NCBI GenBank assembly: GCA_020631735.1
Contig: CM036199.1
Span: 22,051,553 to 22,115,552, forward strand
From: Saccharum officinarum
Taxonomy: Eukaryota; Streptophyta; Magnoliopsida; Poales; Poaceae
DNA: 64,000 nt
Direction of reading: 5' to 3'
Shown: piece by piece, positions 33,550 to 45,107 of the stretch
Layout: each line of letters starts with the position of its first letter
Position numbering within the stretch: the stretch's first letter is position 1
Notes under the pieces: model-generated
Told to the model about the DNA's origin: nothing
The model's database searches: none
Seen by the model: only the letters and a program-made list of their open reading frames with translations
Translations under genes and position numbers: made by a program

Positions 33550-34629
33550 ATGGAGGGTGGCGAGAAGTCGGCGGGCGGGGCCCCGGCCTACTGGGGCCTG
33601 GGCGCGCTGCCCTGCGACGCATGCGGCACCGAGGCGGCGCGCCTCTACTGCCGCGCGGACGCGGCGTTCCTGTGCGCCGGGTGCGACGCGCGGGCGCACG
33701 GCGCCGCGTCGTGCCACGCGCGGGTCTGGCTCTGCGAGGTCTGCGAGCACGCGCCCGCGGCGGTCACGTGCCGCGCCGACGCCGCCGCGCTCTGCGCCTC
33801 CTGCGACGCCGACATCCACTCGGCCAACCCGCTCGCGCGCCGCCACGAGCGCCTCCCCGTGGCGCCCTTCTTCGGGGCGCTGGCCGACGCGCCCAAGCCC
33901 TTCGCCTCGTCGGCGGCCGTGCCGCCCAACGCCGCGGCCGACGACGACGGGAGCAACGAGGCCGAGGCGGCGTCGTGGCTCCTCCCCGAGCCCAACCACG
34001 GGCACAAAGAAGGCGCCACGACGGAGGTGTTCTTCGCGGACTCCGACCCGTACCTCGACCTCGACTTCGCGCGTTCCATGGACGACATCAAGACCATCGG
34101 CGTCCAGGGCGGGCCACCAGAGCTCGACCTCAACGGCGCCAAGCTCTTCTACTCCGACCACTCCATGAACCACAGTGTGAGCTAGCATCTCTGATCGTCT
34201 GAGTACAGTGTACGCCGTATCAGCACGTCTTGGAGTGTTGTGACAAGAAAGACACGGATATTGTTGCAGGTGTCATCGTCGGAGGCAGCGGTGGTGCCCG
34301 ACGCGGCGGCTGGCGCGGCGCCCGTGGTGGCAGTGGTCAGCAGGGGCCTGGAGCGGGAGGCGCGGCTGATGCGGTACCGGGAGAAGCGCAAGAGCAGGCG
34401 GTTCGAGAAGACGATCCGGTACGCGTCCCGCAAGGCGTACGCGGAGACGCGGCCGCGCATCAAGGGCCGGTTCGCCAAGCGCACGCCGGGGGCTGGGGCG
34501 GACGGGGAGGACCCGCTGGAGGAGCACGAGGAGATGTACTCCTCGGCCGCCGCCGCCGTGGCTGCGCTCATGGCCCCCGGGGGAGCCGACGCGGACTACG
34601 GCGTCGACGGCGTCGTGCCCACATATTGA
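33550..34629 (+). CDS. CONSTANS-like zinc finger protein (two B-boxes and CCT)
   Basis: A nuclear transcription regulator of the CONSTANS-like (BBX group I) family, members of which act in photoperiodic flowering and light signalling. Exons are 33550-34176 and 34270-34629, joined in phase 0 at GT-AG sites, giving 328 residues. B-box 1 starts at C22 ([23 protein letters not shown]) and B-box 2 at C62 ([32 protein letters not shown]). The CCT domain is at about 238-281 ([20 protein letters not shown], then [20 protein letters not shown]). The C-terminus GVVPTY matches the VP motif of this group. Both zinc-binding sets and the CCT basic region look intact. The single intron before the CCT domain is the usual family structure. 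Which COL member it is cannot be settled from the sequence alone. Confidence 0.95.
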
Positions 34630-34971
34630 TCTCTGCAATTGCAACGCCGACATGTACACTAGTTTAGCCTCGAGCTTTGGGGCTGTAATTTTTGCTGCAT
34701 GCTTTGCATGCAAAGCTCTCGTGTAGCATTGATTACCTGTATGATTACACGGAAGCCATATGAGAGGACTTCCAACTTCCAAGCGCGCGAGCGCTCTCTT
34801 CCTCCCTCCTCTCTAATTCCTATATATGTATATTACTATATCATCCTTCATTACTACGAACGAACTGCTAATCTGCATCTTTTATTTTTAGTAATTATAC
34901 TAATGAGATTACTGAATTAATAATCGACGTTTCACGTTTAGTATTTGACACAAGATGCTGGACTTAATTAA
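34630..34971. other. 3' region of the CONSTANS-like gene
   Basis: Likely 3' UTR and terminator region, AT-rich after about 34800. No further gene. Confidence 0.5.
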
Positions 34972-35213
34972 AGGCTTGTTTAGTCCGCGAAATTTTTTAG
35001 AAAATAATACTATAGTACTTTCGTTGTTATTTGGTAAATAGTGTCCCATCATGGTCTAATTAAGCTTAAAAGATTCGTCTCGTGAATTTTGTCTAAACTG
35101 TTTAATTAGTTTTATTTTTTATCTATATTTAATGCTTCATGCATGCGTCTAAAGATTCGATGTGACGAAAATTTTTAAAAAATTTTGCAAAATTTTGGAA
35201 ACTAATCAGGCCC
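34972..35213. mobile_element. MITE downstream of the CONSTANS-like gene
   Basis: It runs from GGCTTGTTTAGT to ACTAATCAGGCC with the same body as the MITE at 32458 (AAGATTCGTCTCGTGAA; ATTTAATGCTTCATGCATG). The CONSTANS-like gene is thus bracketed by two copies of one family. Exact boundaries are uncertain by a few bases. Confidence 0.7.
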
Positions 35214-37745
35214 TAAACCAGATGATCTTCCTTTAGTGTTCTACATATACACTCTCCATGCTGTCACTGGACAGAGAGATGTCGGCCTGGTGTCCTAGTC
35301 ACGTGTTCATATGCTGTCCGATTTAGTACTGGCCAACGGTGATGAGTCAATTGGGATTTTTTTTCCCGTAAATTGGGATGTTGATGAGAGCCTCCCGGCT
35401 AGCAACCAGTTAGGCAGTTAGGCAGCAATTCTGTTCTGCCTCTAGGCACCAAAAAAACGGACACTTGGATCGTCTGGCGAGCAACAAAATACACCCATAA
35501 AGTTTGCGTGTTCCTAGATAAGTTTAGGCGATTTATTTCAGCTTTTTTATATGACAACGTAGTATTTGGCATTTAATGGGTAGTCTTTTTTTTTCTTCAC
35601 TCATATCTCCATCCTCTTCTTCCAACTCCAAAACGTCACAGCTGGTTAGGGGTTAGGGCTCCAAGTCCAATATGATTGGTCAGTGGTCACCCTCTCCTTC
35701 ATCTCCGGTTTGTGAGGGAGGAAGATGCTGGATGGAGGCAAATGTAGTGGAACAATGTGGTGCAAGCAGTATTATGGCTGCCTAATTCAGAGTCTCCAAT
35801 AGGTATTGGCATATGGCATATAGGTGGAATTGAGGATGCATATAATAGCGGTCTTACTTAGGTGGTCAGAGCGCCAAACAGTAGCTATTTCTCTTTCGAT
35901 CCCCTATATTGGATTTGGATCATTGTCAACTTTATGGAACAAACCACATAAGAGGATTATTCGAGCTACAACTTGAAGATTTTGGATTTCTTACTTTTAT
36001 TTTAGTCTTTTTTCTCTGTTGGGACTTGTCTTTGCATACCCTTCAGTCGATCATTCGATGTTTACTAACTTCAATGTTGTTTCTTCTCTGCAGATTCGAT
36101 GCATGTTTTGTCACCATTCAGCTCGAACCATCTTCGTTGTTGTTCCTTAGAATCCATATGACCTATGTAAACATGTCCAACACACCTCTATACGCATGTT
36201 AGTCCTATTAACCATGTATGTAATTTGAATCACCAAAACCACTAAGGATATGTTATAGCGCTACATTACTAGTTTATGAATTTATGTTTACGAGTTTGTC
36301 ACTACACTGTCTTAACTTTAGTCTACCAAACTTTATGTCTTTTTTGTGATGGTGCATGATGAATCTATGATGTTATGCCGTTGTCAATTTGACCCCTATT
36401 GTTATGCCATTATGCACTATTTGACCTGGAGCCATCTACATGTTTATATTCTTGTCTTTTGTCATGCTTTTGCAAAACCGTTAACTGATACATCTTACAA
36501 CTATAGTTGGCTATAGTTCTTCATAGCTGTCGAGAAAACTAGCTAATATTTTGCAAACTTGGGTATTTAAATCATTGATAACAACCTATCACGATTACAT
36601 CATAGGACTTATCATCTTCTCACCATTTAACAAACTTAAAATTTAGTGTTTAATCATGTTGTCATTTGATCCACCAAAACCTACAAATGAGCTTGGATGC
36701 ATGGACTGCAGAACATCTATGATTTTCAGTGTGTCTAGCAGCACACGTGGATGGAGTGTGGGGTTCCAACAATCCTTAAGGAAGCTTGAGCTCCAACAAC
36801 TTATTGACCACTACCTCAGAGTTCGATGTGTGCTTTTGAGCAGAGCTTGGGAGTTCACCAAGGTTTACAGATGTATTATGTTGAAAGAATAACGATAGAT
36901 TTCTACTAGGCAACGCACAATATAATGCAACTCCCATAGCACAATTTGCTCAACACACTACATATGGTGCATAAATAAGAAAATACACCATATAAAACAA
37001 CATGATACCAAGATGGTGTGGTCCATAGCACTAATTCTGATCATAGCTAGAGCTTCTCTACATAGCATGGTTAGGACAAATTCAATGTGTTGTATGTTAG
37101 GAGTTTGCCATCACACGCCCCAGAGGCTATATGGTACATTAAGACCCTTTTTCTAATGATTTCGTTGGGCCTTCTCTACCGACTTAATCAGAATCTCTGT
37201 CAAATGTGTACACACAAGAATGGCTTATGAAGCCAAAACCAAACCAAAACAGTGAAACCAGAGTGTGGGCTTTCTTAGCTTTATTCTTTTTGGAGAAACC
37301 CAGGTGAAGGTCTAAGTATATCCAGTTTATATGTAACCCTACTCTGAAACCATACCTTTTCAAACGACGTGTGAGGCTGATTGAAACCTAGCTCTTTAAC
37401 ATTATGAGTTTCTATACAAGCCCAATAATGTCGTTGAGAAGAACATGATGTTGAGCTAAAAGTTCACTGGCAATTCAAATTGACCACCTATTTGCAAGCC
37501 AAAAAAACGCTAAGGTAGGTCAAATCCTACCAGCTACTGTGCAAGTTTTATCCTCTACAAACCTCCTCTTTGCTCAGCTCTTTGTGGCAAGAGTTTGTCT
37601 CGTGAAAGAAGCCACAGGAACACATGCATTCTAGGTGGAATATGTAGTTTCCTTGAGACTGCATGTTGACACATTTTCCTTTTGTGAGACTTTGATGCGT
37701 GGACCCGTGGAGGCAGCAGGCAGCATGTTCCTCTTTCGCGAACTA
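35214..37745. other. Intergenic sequence, no supported gene
   Basis: About 2.5 kb of AT-rich sequence. Scattered ORFs of under 100 codons have no recognisable domains. I see no intact element or gene. Confidence 0.5.
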
Positions 37746-37746
37746 A

Positions 37747-38093
37747 AGGTCTGGTTTAGTTTCCAAAATTTTTTGCCTTCATTCATCACATTGAATGTTT
37801 GGACAATTGCATAAAGTACTAAACGTAGATGAAAAAAACTAATTGCACAGTTCTTGAGAAAATCGCGAGACGAATCTTTTAAGCCTAATTAGTCTATGAA
37901 AGCCTTAAGTGCTACAGTAACCAACATGTGCTAATGATGGATTATTTAGTATTATTAGATTCGTCTCACAGTTTTCTGATGGGTTCTGTAATTTGTTTTT
38001 TTATTAGTATCCGAAAACTCTTCCCGACATCCTTTCAACACATCCGATAAGACGTTCAAAAAAATTTTTCTTTACCCGAACTAACGCAGCCTA
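37747..38093. mobile_element. Larger MITE-like element
   Basis: It starts GGTCTGGTTTAGTTTCC and ends near GAACTAACGCAGCC. Inside are AATTGCACAGTT, GCGAGACGAATCTTTTAAG and GTGCTACAGTAACC, all typical of the common grass MITE family. It ends about 700 bp upstream of the pTAC12 gene. Confidence 0.65.
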
Positions 38094-38806
38094 ACCAAGC
38101 AATTACGGTGGCTGCAGCCTGCAGAGATCCAGAGGAGGCCGAGCTCTTCCTGATTACCGGCCGGCCCAGTCTTCGCGGGCGACAAGCTACCCAGTACCCA
38201 CACATGTCAGGCCACAGCCGGATCATCCTGGGCCAGACCTGCTGCTCAAATGGAGCCTGCAGCACTGGATTTTTTTTTTAATGAATCATGAGACTGTCCG
38301 CAGCGAGAGCCTGTATCCGCTCCTGGAGTACATTTTTAGCGTAAAATATGCTACAGCGGGGTACGAGAAAGGTCCCGGTAAAATAGCGCACCACAAAGCA
38401 TCCGCTAAAAATAGCGGGTTCCCAGTCCTACGCCATGCCTGACGCCGGCCCCACAAACGGTACGAACGATGGAAAGAAGTGAGGAGAGAGGAGATAGCAA
38501 TTGGAGATGGGTGAATAAACAATAGGGTAGTTGATATAGAGTATGAGATATAAAGGATGATGGGTGTGAAAAAAATTGATATAGAGGAGAGAATTTCGAT
38601 AATTAGGATATAATATTTTTTTTCGAGGATGAAAATAGAGTACCACCGCCACCGACACAATGAGTTCCGGACAAAAAAAATATGAAAAACCCTCATCGTG
38701 ATGGTAGAGGGAAAATATCACTTCACAGGCAAGCAGGCAGGCAGCGGGCCTGGGCCTGCCCCCAGAACCCAGCCAAACCCCAGTCCCCGCTCCTCGGAGC
38801 CCCACC
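38094..38806. promoter_or_regulatory. Upstream region of the pTAC12 gene
   Basis: It includes a further repeat-like patch (about 38285-38430; AAATATGCTACAGCGG and CGCTAAAAATAGCGG). The likely promoter and 5' UTR are in the last 150 bases. No specific regulatory site is claimed. Confidence 0.4.
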
Positions 38807-40627
38807 ATGCCGACCGGCGCATCCACCTCCTTCCTCGGCCTCAGCCCCCCGCATCCCAGCTGCTCCAGCCTCCGCTTCCTTACCCCCACAGCCGCCGCCG
38901 CCTCACCCTTCCTCTCCAGATCCGCATCTTTCGCTCCGCCGTTCCCCAGACGCAGACCCAGCGCCGCAGTCGCTGCCATCCATGTCTCCGCGCCCGCTCC
39001 TGATTCCTCATTCCCCGCCTCCCCGACTCCGCCCCCGCGCGCGCCCGCTCCGCCGGAGCCTCCCTCCACCGTGGTCCACGCGGGCCGCAGCAAGAAGAAG
39101 AAAAACCCCCAGGGCGGCGGCGGCGGCGGCGGCCGCATCGAGGGAAGCGGGGACGTGCGGCGCGAGGCCAAGGCCAAGGCGCGCATCCGCAGCCGCCGCA
39201 TGGGCGAGAACGCCTTCTACCGCCGCAAGCGCCGCGCCGCGGCCACGGGCCAGGCCGACGCCTTCACGGACGCGGAGCTCGAGATGATCGGGATGGGGTA
39301 CGACCGCGCCGTCCGGTTCATGGACGGGCCCGACGACCCGCGGCTCCAGCACCCGCACGACTGGTACAAGTACGGCCGCTACGGGCCCTACCACTGGCGC
39401 GGCATCGTCGTCGGCCCGCCCATCCGCGGGCGCTTCTCCGACGACCGCGTTTCGCTCATGGAGGAGGTCCACGACCACGAGGAGTGGGACCGCGTCGAGC
39501 AGTTCGACATGTGCAACCAGTTCACGCACCGCCTCAACGAGCTCGGCGACGCCGTCGGGTTCCGCTACTACTGGGTCTTCGTGCGCCACCCCAAGTGGTG
39601 CCCCGACGAGAAGCCCTGGGACCAGTGGACGCTCTCGGCCGAGGTCGCCCTCCAGGCCAGCAAAGACGAGCGGCTCGACAAGTGGAGCCTCATGGGCAGG
39701 TTCGGCAACCCGACGCGAGAGCTCATCACGCGGTGCGCGGCCTGGACGCGCCCGGACATCATATACGTCAGGCGGCCTCTGTACCAGTCGCGGTTTGAGC
39801 CGCAGGAGGATTTCTTCAGCAAGCTTCGCCCGTTGGTTGATCCTGCCACGGAGAACAACTTCTTGTTCGATCTTGAGCTGGATGGCCAGGTGGTTCGGAC
39901 AACCTACTTTGGTGGCCTCTGCAAGATAGTGAAATCCAGCCCAAAGGCTTACGTCGACGATGTTGTGAATGCTTACTCAAGGCTGAGTGATGCGGACAAG
40001 TCGCGATGCCTGAAATTCCTGCTCACGAACCACCCCATAGATCTCCTCCATCCTTATACCAAGGAGTGGAAGGTGAAGCTAGAGGAGCTAGAACTGGGAT
40101 GCGATGCACCTGATGAGAGTGACGACGAGGTTGGTGATGACTATGGAATTGAGGTGGCTGATTGGGTCGAGGAAAATGAAGCTGATGATGTTTTGGATGG
40201 TGGAGACGATGATTATGAAGATGAGGATGAAACCGATACCCAGGAGGATCTGGAACCAGATGAAGTTGAAAATATTGAGGATAGCCAGGAATACTGGGAT
40301 GAGCAGTGGAAGAAGGCTATGAGAAGTTCTGATAAAATGGAGAAGCTAGTCAAGACAAGCATTGAGGCATCAAATGAGTACAGTAAGCAGCAGATGGATC
40401 TAGAGAAAGAGATGGAGTGGAAAATGGCCAGAGCAAATGCAATGATCATGGAGCAGGAACAAGCTGAGGAAGATGAGGAGCAGCAGGAGAGTGCAGAGGA
40501 TGGAATTCAGAGCAATGCAAACACAGGGCTCTTCGTGAGGGCCGCTGTCCGGCCATTCACTTACAGAAATCTTGTCAAGGAAATTGTTCTGATGAGACAC
40601 CACATTATTGACGGAGAGATAGTTTAG
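38807..40627 (+). CDS. PTAC12: pTAC12/HEMERA-type protein
   Basis: A homologue of PLASTID TRANSCRIPTIONALLY ACTIVE 12/HEMERA, an essential partner of the plastid-encoded RNA polymerase that also acts in phytochrome signalling in the nucleus. The ORF has 606 residues. The first ~60 are Ser/Ala/Pro/Arg-rich and fit a chloroplast transit peptide. A basic KKKK stretch (about 96-99) could serve as a nuclear signal. The conserved core starts near residue 128 (MGENAFYRRKRRA) and includes HPHDWYKYGRYGPYHWRG, YYWVFVRHPKW, PWDQWTLSAEV and FLLTNHPIDLLHPYTKEWK. A long Asp/Glu-rich region (about 430-500) and a conserved end (NLVKEIVLMRHHIIDGEIV) follow. The start codon sits in CCACCATGC, a good plant context. 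The whole gene is one exon with no internal stop; see findings. Confidence 0.93.
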   Translation: MPTGASTSFLGLSPPHPSCSSLRFLTPTAAAASPFLSRSASFAPPFPRRRPSAAVAAIHVSAPAPDSSFPASPTPPPRAPAPPEPPSTVVHAGRSKKKKNPQGGGGGGGRIEGSGDVRREAKAKARIRSRRMGENAFYRRKRRAAATGQADAFTDAELEMIGMGYDRAVRFMDGPDDPRLQHPHDWYKYGRYGPYHWRGIVVGPPIRGRFSDDRVSLMEEVHDHEEWDRVEQFDMCNQFTHRLNELGDAVGFRYYWVFVRHPKWCPDEKPWDQWTLSAEVALQASKDERLDKWSLMGRFGNPTRELITRCAAWTRPDIIYVRRPLYQSRFEPQEDFFSKLRPLVDPATENNFLFDLELDGQVVRTTYFGGLCKIVKSSPKAYVDDVVNAYSRLSDADKSRCLKFLLTNHPIDLLHPYTKEWKVKLEELELGCDAPDESDDEVGDDYGIEVADWVEENEADDVLDGGDDDYEDEDETDTQEDLEPDEVENIEDSQEYWDEQWKKAMRSSDKMEKLVKTSIEASNEYSKQQMDLEKEMEWKMARANAMIMEQEQAEEDEEQQESAEDGIQSNANTGLFVRAAVRPFTYRNLVKEIVLMRHHIIDGEIV

Positions 40628-42246
40628 TTTGAGTATGACACCAATGCTGTGTTCAGTTTTTCAGAGTAGCCATTTGCCCATTTCAATGGAGAAATGCAGA
40701 GCTTGCGTTTAAAAGGTCTAAGGAGCCCCTAAAATTCCTTGGTTATGTACAATATTAGGCATTTTTTTTTCTTGAATATGCATGAGAACTATGTATCATG
40801 GCATTAAAAAGGACAATACTAGGTCGTGTTGGGTACATTCACTCCCCATGTGGATTGTAGAGGAATGGAGGGGACTGAAGCTCATTTTCCCTCAATCCTC
40901 TCTAGTCCAAAAGGGCAATGATTTGTCCAAACTAAACCTTGTGGATATTGTGCTATTGTTGATAACTCTTGAAGTTCTGTTCTTGGGGAAATACTCAGTC
41001 CATATCATAAAGCTTAATGACCCAGTCAGAACATATATTTCTGATGTGTTCTTCGTAAAAGGACTGAGCTTTGCCTTCGTTCTGACGCCGGCTTGATTTT
41101 CATTTGTCTGGTTATGACAGCAGTCACTACTTGATATATAATGAAATCGGATAATCTTCATGACTGCATGCCACTTTCTCCTACCATGATAACGCCTGAA
41201 ACAAGAGGACGCCTCGACCAATTGCGGCCTCACAAAGGCCAAGTGTCCGGCTAAAACCAAAGGCCTACAACGATCTGGGCATCAATGTGATGCCCGGTAA
41301 AAGAAGCCGACTGCATTGCCTACCATTACAATGATTCTGTGGTTCCATCAAACAGAACAACGATAGTGGTTCAGTGCCTCATTGACCATCTAGCTCAACG
41401 AGCATATGTCTAAGCCCATCTTATTGCTGTGAATAGATATAGGGTATGTTAGGAATTTGGTCCTCATCTCATTCCAATAATGGCCATCTTTCCTTGAGGC
41501 TTAAATATGAAGTTTTTGCTGGGTTACCTAATGGGTTCCTTGAACATTTATTGGAGTGCCTAGTGAAAGAATGTCTCCAGCAACCATAGTGCCGAAGGAA
41601 TTGACATTCTATTTTTCCTTTCTCAAAAGCTAGTAAAAAAAGCAGTGACAAGAACTGCATGCCGACAAATTAACATGATTTCAGCTTCCCCTGAAAATTC
41701 CCTGTGAGAGCCTTCAAGAATCCGCAGCCCCCCCTTTACATCCAAAAGGAGCTGTACAGAGCAGAGACCAAACCATTATCCCATCCTTGATCAAAAGGGC
41801 CGTGATAAATATAATATATATAATTCTATCTAGCAAAATTTTCAAAAAGGTTAATGATTAGCAGACAGGATTAGAGGCCTACACATGAGATTAGAATAAA
41901 CAAGGGTTAAGAAGCTTCAGTTGGAATGCTCTTTAGGCAGCAGCAGTGGATGGGAAATAGTTACCTAACGCTTGTACAGAAACTAACATTAAAATCATTA
42001 TTTTTTTTAAATTTAGGTTTGATATTACACCAACTGGCAAAGGCATTACTGTCGCACCCTCTATTGACTACTAGAAGAAGCAATGTTGGGAGTCGCTCAA
42101 CTATTGTTCCGCAACAACGGCAGCTGCTTTGGATCATCCGAAAACACTATTTCACCTCCAAATCATGCTGCCATTTCTCGAGGGACTGAAGACCAACAAT
42201 TCACCAGCTAATGAAATTCTTCCTGCGCTACTCCCGAGCCGATCAT
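40628..42246. other. 3' flank of pTAC12 and intergenic sequence
   Basis: The first ~150 bases are probably 3' UTR. The rest has no supported gene or complete repeat. Confidence 0.5.
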
Positions 42247-42251
42247 TCCAT

Positions 42252-42673
42252 TGTTAGAATAGATCTCAACCGAATTGGCCCAACGGCCAGTTCGGACCCT
42301 TTGACCACGCCCTGATCAGGGGTGCTCAGCCACACAAGGCTGGTGGGCCCCCGTCGCGCAGGCTATATATAGAAGGTGGGGGCCACGGCTCACGATACAA
42401 GGTTCACTGCCGCCACTCCCCACCTAACTCCCTAGTCCGATCGAGAGGATGCCTGTTAGCGACGGGAAGTCCACCGGCATGCCTACATCGACCCTGACGA
42501 CCACTGCTGCCGGGGACGTCACTGCTACTCCAGCTCCATCAAGCCCGAAGGCATGCACCACTACAACTCCTCTCCTCCCTCTCTGTTTTTCTAGATCTCT
42601 ACATGTGTTTATCCCAAATAGAGAAGTACATCACCCACTGATCTACTACCCTAGACGATTCACGGTCTTTATA
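42252..42673 (+). repeat. Left LTR of the Copia element
   Basis: It starts TGTTAGAATAG; its final bases read TATA where the right LTR has TATCA. The TATATATAG stretch near 42365 is a likely promoter TATA box, also present in the right LTR. Confidence 0.88.
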
Positions 42674-43756
42674 TTGGTACCGGAGCCACACTAGAGTATA
42701 GATCCAGGTGGGAAAAGAAGAAAACCGATTTGATACGGAAAAGAAAACAAAGATGTTGATTCGATTCGATCGGATCAAGAAAGAAAGGATCCGATCTTGA
42801 ATCGGGTCAAAAGGAAACCCTAACCCTAATACAGTGAAAAGGATGGAAATGAGGGTCCTACCCGTTCGCGAGCTCGGGCCGTCGTCGTCGTTGTCCCGCG
42901 GGGATTGACTGCTGGTGGCGCGAGGAAAGAATGAAAAGAAGAAAAGGCACGGCGTGGGACCTACCTGGCCATTCTCTCGCCGGCACTACCGCCGTGGCGC
43001 TAGAACAGAGGAGAAGGGGAAAGAGAGAGAAAGGAGAGGGAAAGGGGCTGGCCGGAACTGCTCCGGTGGAGCCACCCGCTAACCGCCGCCGATGGCCACC
43101 ACGGCCGTCGCTCGGCTCGCCGGCGGCCACGCCCCCTGTGGCCAAGAGAGAGGAAAGGTGAAATTGATTTAGGGTTTTTAGTGGAGAACGGCCACCTGCT
43201 GGTTTTGCTCTCGCGAGATCCACGGACAGCCGTCGATGGCGATGAGCGGCTGGCGATGCTCGGGCCAGCTTTCAGCCCATGCGGGCGAAGCAAATCCCGG
43301 CCCAGGCCCAGGTTACGTCCTGGGCGGGGGGAGTGACTCTCGCGCCGCGCGGCTGGGCGCGGGGGAGCAGCCCAGCGCGGCTGGGCCATGGCAGTCGTGG
43401 GCTAACCAGCTCACGCGAGACACTGCGCGGCGCCGCTGGGCCGGGCCTTTTCGCATCGCGCGCAGGCGGCGCGGGCAGTTAGCTGGGCCGCGGGAAAAGA
43501 AAAGGCGGCGCGCGGCTGGGCTTTGTGGTCTGTGGGTCAATTTAGCCGTTTTGCTGCATTGTTGGGCTGCTCCGCGGGCGCAGGCTAGGATGCCGGGCTG
43601 CGCTAGCTGGGCCGCTGCGCCAGCCTGTTAAGCTGAGGGCCTTCGAGCCAAAGTATACAATAGCGAATGAACAGTCAATTTCGTTTTTTGTTCTATTGTT
43701 TTCAGAAGCATCTTTTGTTAATTTATGTTAAGTTCAAAGTATTATCTCTGTTAATT

Positions 43757-44486
43757 TTTTCCACCAACGTGTTAAAATTTTCAGAGAGTAGAGGAGTACA
43801 GAAAATGATTCTCAACATTATTGTTATGAATTATTCATGTTTCGCTGCAAAGATAAATAATGGTTATCTCCTAATTAAATTCGAACCAACGGGAGAATTT
43901 AATTTTGAGAGATAGAAAGAAAATTCAGAAAATTAAGATTATGTTTATTCTCTATTTAATTAGAGGAGTAGAAAGATATGTCTTTAAAGTTAATTATGGT
44001 ATTGTTATTTTCTGACCAACGTTGATGATAGCAATATTATAATTTTATGAGTTAAAGTTTGAAGTTTAAATCTCTGTTAAAGTTTGCACCATAGTGGTCA
44101 TTTTTTTTTCTCAGAGAACAGATAAAGAAACCGAATTGCTCCAGAGCGAGCAGAGTGTAATATGTTTCCGCTGCAATGATGATGATTGTCTTCTAATTAA
44201 ATTCGAACCAACGGGAGAATTTAATTTTGAAGAGTGGTTATATGGTTAATGATAATTGAGTTGTTCCATATGTTAATTCCATTTATGCCTAACGGTGATG
44301 TGGAATTAATGTACAAGAATATTGTATTCATGATGTTGCTAATTTTAGCAAAAGTTATTGATAGAAAATTTTATAAGTTTTATCTATGAATTTTATGTAT
44401 TTATTCTATTTCTACCCAACGGTGATATAGAATTAATGTAGAAGAATGTTGTTTTATTCTATTTCTGCCCAACGGTGATATAGAAT
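43757..44486 (+). repeat. Array of hairpins with CCAACG loops
   Basis: Two copies of the 10-bp stem AATTAAATTC/GAATTTAATT enclose the identical loop GAACCAACGGGA (43873-43904 and 44195-44226). Three further hairpins have a TAACGG or CCAACGG loop: stem AATTCCA/TGGAATT (44275-44307), and stem ATTCTAT/ATAGAAT twice (44403-44433 and 44456-44486). Isolated CCAACG cores also occur near 43763, 44019 and 44850. The array lies in the 5' interior of the Copia element, where a packaging signal would lie. Confidence 0.75.
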
Positions 44487-44953
44487 AGAACATAAAGTTT
44501 TAAAAGTTTAATGAACATTATTGTTGATTATTGATTAATGTTTTCAGACAAAGAACTTCATGCCTTTATTCTTGAAGGGTGAAAAGGAAATGAGCTGGTT
44601 ACTTGTGACTCAGAAGATGAAAAGTGTAATTTTGCAGAAAGAAGACAATTGTATAAGAGACCGTGTTCTCTTTAAAGAATGACTTTAAAAGAAAAGAATT
44701 CTAGTATATTGATCCAAGAAAGAGAACATTAAGAATTTATTTTAAAAGATGTCTTTTATGTACTCTTTATAATAATAATAATAATAATTAGTTTTTAGTT
44801 TTTATCATCATGATATGAAATGTAATAAGTGACATGCATGTTTAATTTGACCAACGTCAGATTAAGCATGTGTGTTAAAGAATATTTGATTTATTTCTAA
44901 ATTTGATTGAATATGAGCCAATATTGATATTTATATCCCTTCAAGAAAATTAT

Positions 44954-45107
44954 CTCGCATAGCGAGAAAAAGTTTGTGATAGTACCCGTATGACGGGAAA
45001 AGTTTGAGAAAATACCCGCATGGCGGAGTAAAGTTGGCATAGTACTTATGTTAATCAATCCTGCATGGCGGGAGAAGTTTGACATAGTACTTATCCTGCA
45101 CGGCAGG
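44954..45107 (+). repeat. Five micro-hairpins with 3-base loops
   Basis: Short inverted repeats with 4-5-bp stems and loops ATA, ATG, ATG, ATG and ACG occur at 44954-44966, 44985-44997, 45016-45026, 45060-45072 and 45095-45107. The stems differ (CTCGC/GCGAG, CCCGT/ACGGG, CCGC/GCGG, CCTGC/GCGGG, CCTGC/GCAGG) yet remain pairable. Each is followed by a purine-rich run that usually leads into AGTTTG. Confidence 0.8.

Noticed and set aside
33450..34202. Other long ORFs over the CONSTANS-like first exon (both strands)
   Set aside because: They are shadows of the GC-rich coding frame. Only the frame starting at 33550 has B-boxes and correct splicing to the CCT exon.
36656..36892. 78-codon ORF in the intergenic space
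   Set aside because: No recognisable motif, AT-rich context and no splice partners. Length is within chance expectation.
39008..39589. 193-codon minus-strand ORF inside the pTAC12 gene
   Set aside because: Antisense shadow of a GC-rich coding exon with no recognisable domain.
42840..43630. A host gene inside the Copia element
   Set aside because: GC-rich ORFs exist on both strands but none has recognisable domains or splice structure. Nested repeat sequence is more likely.
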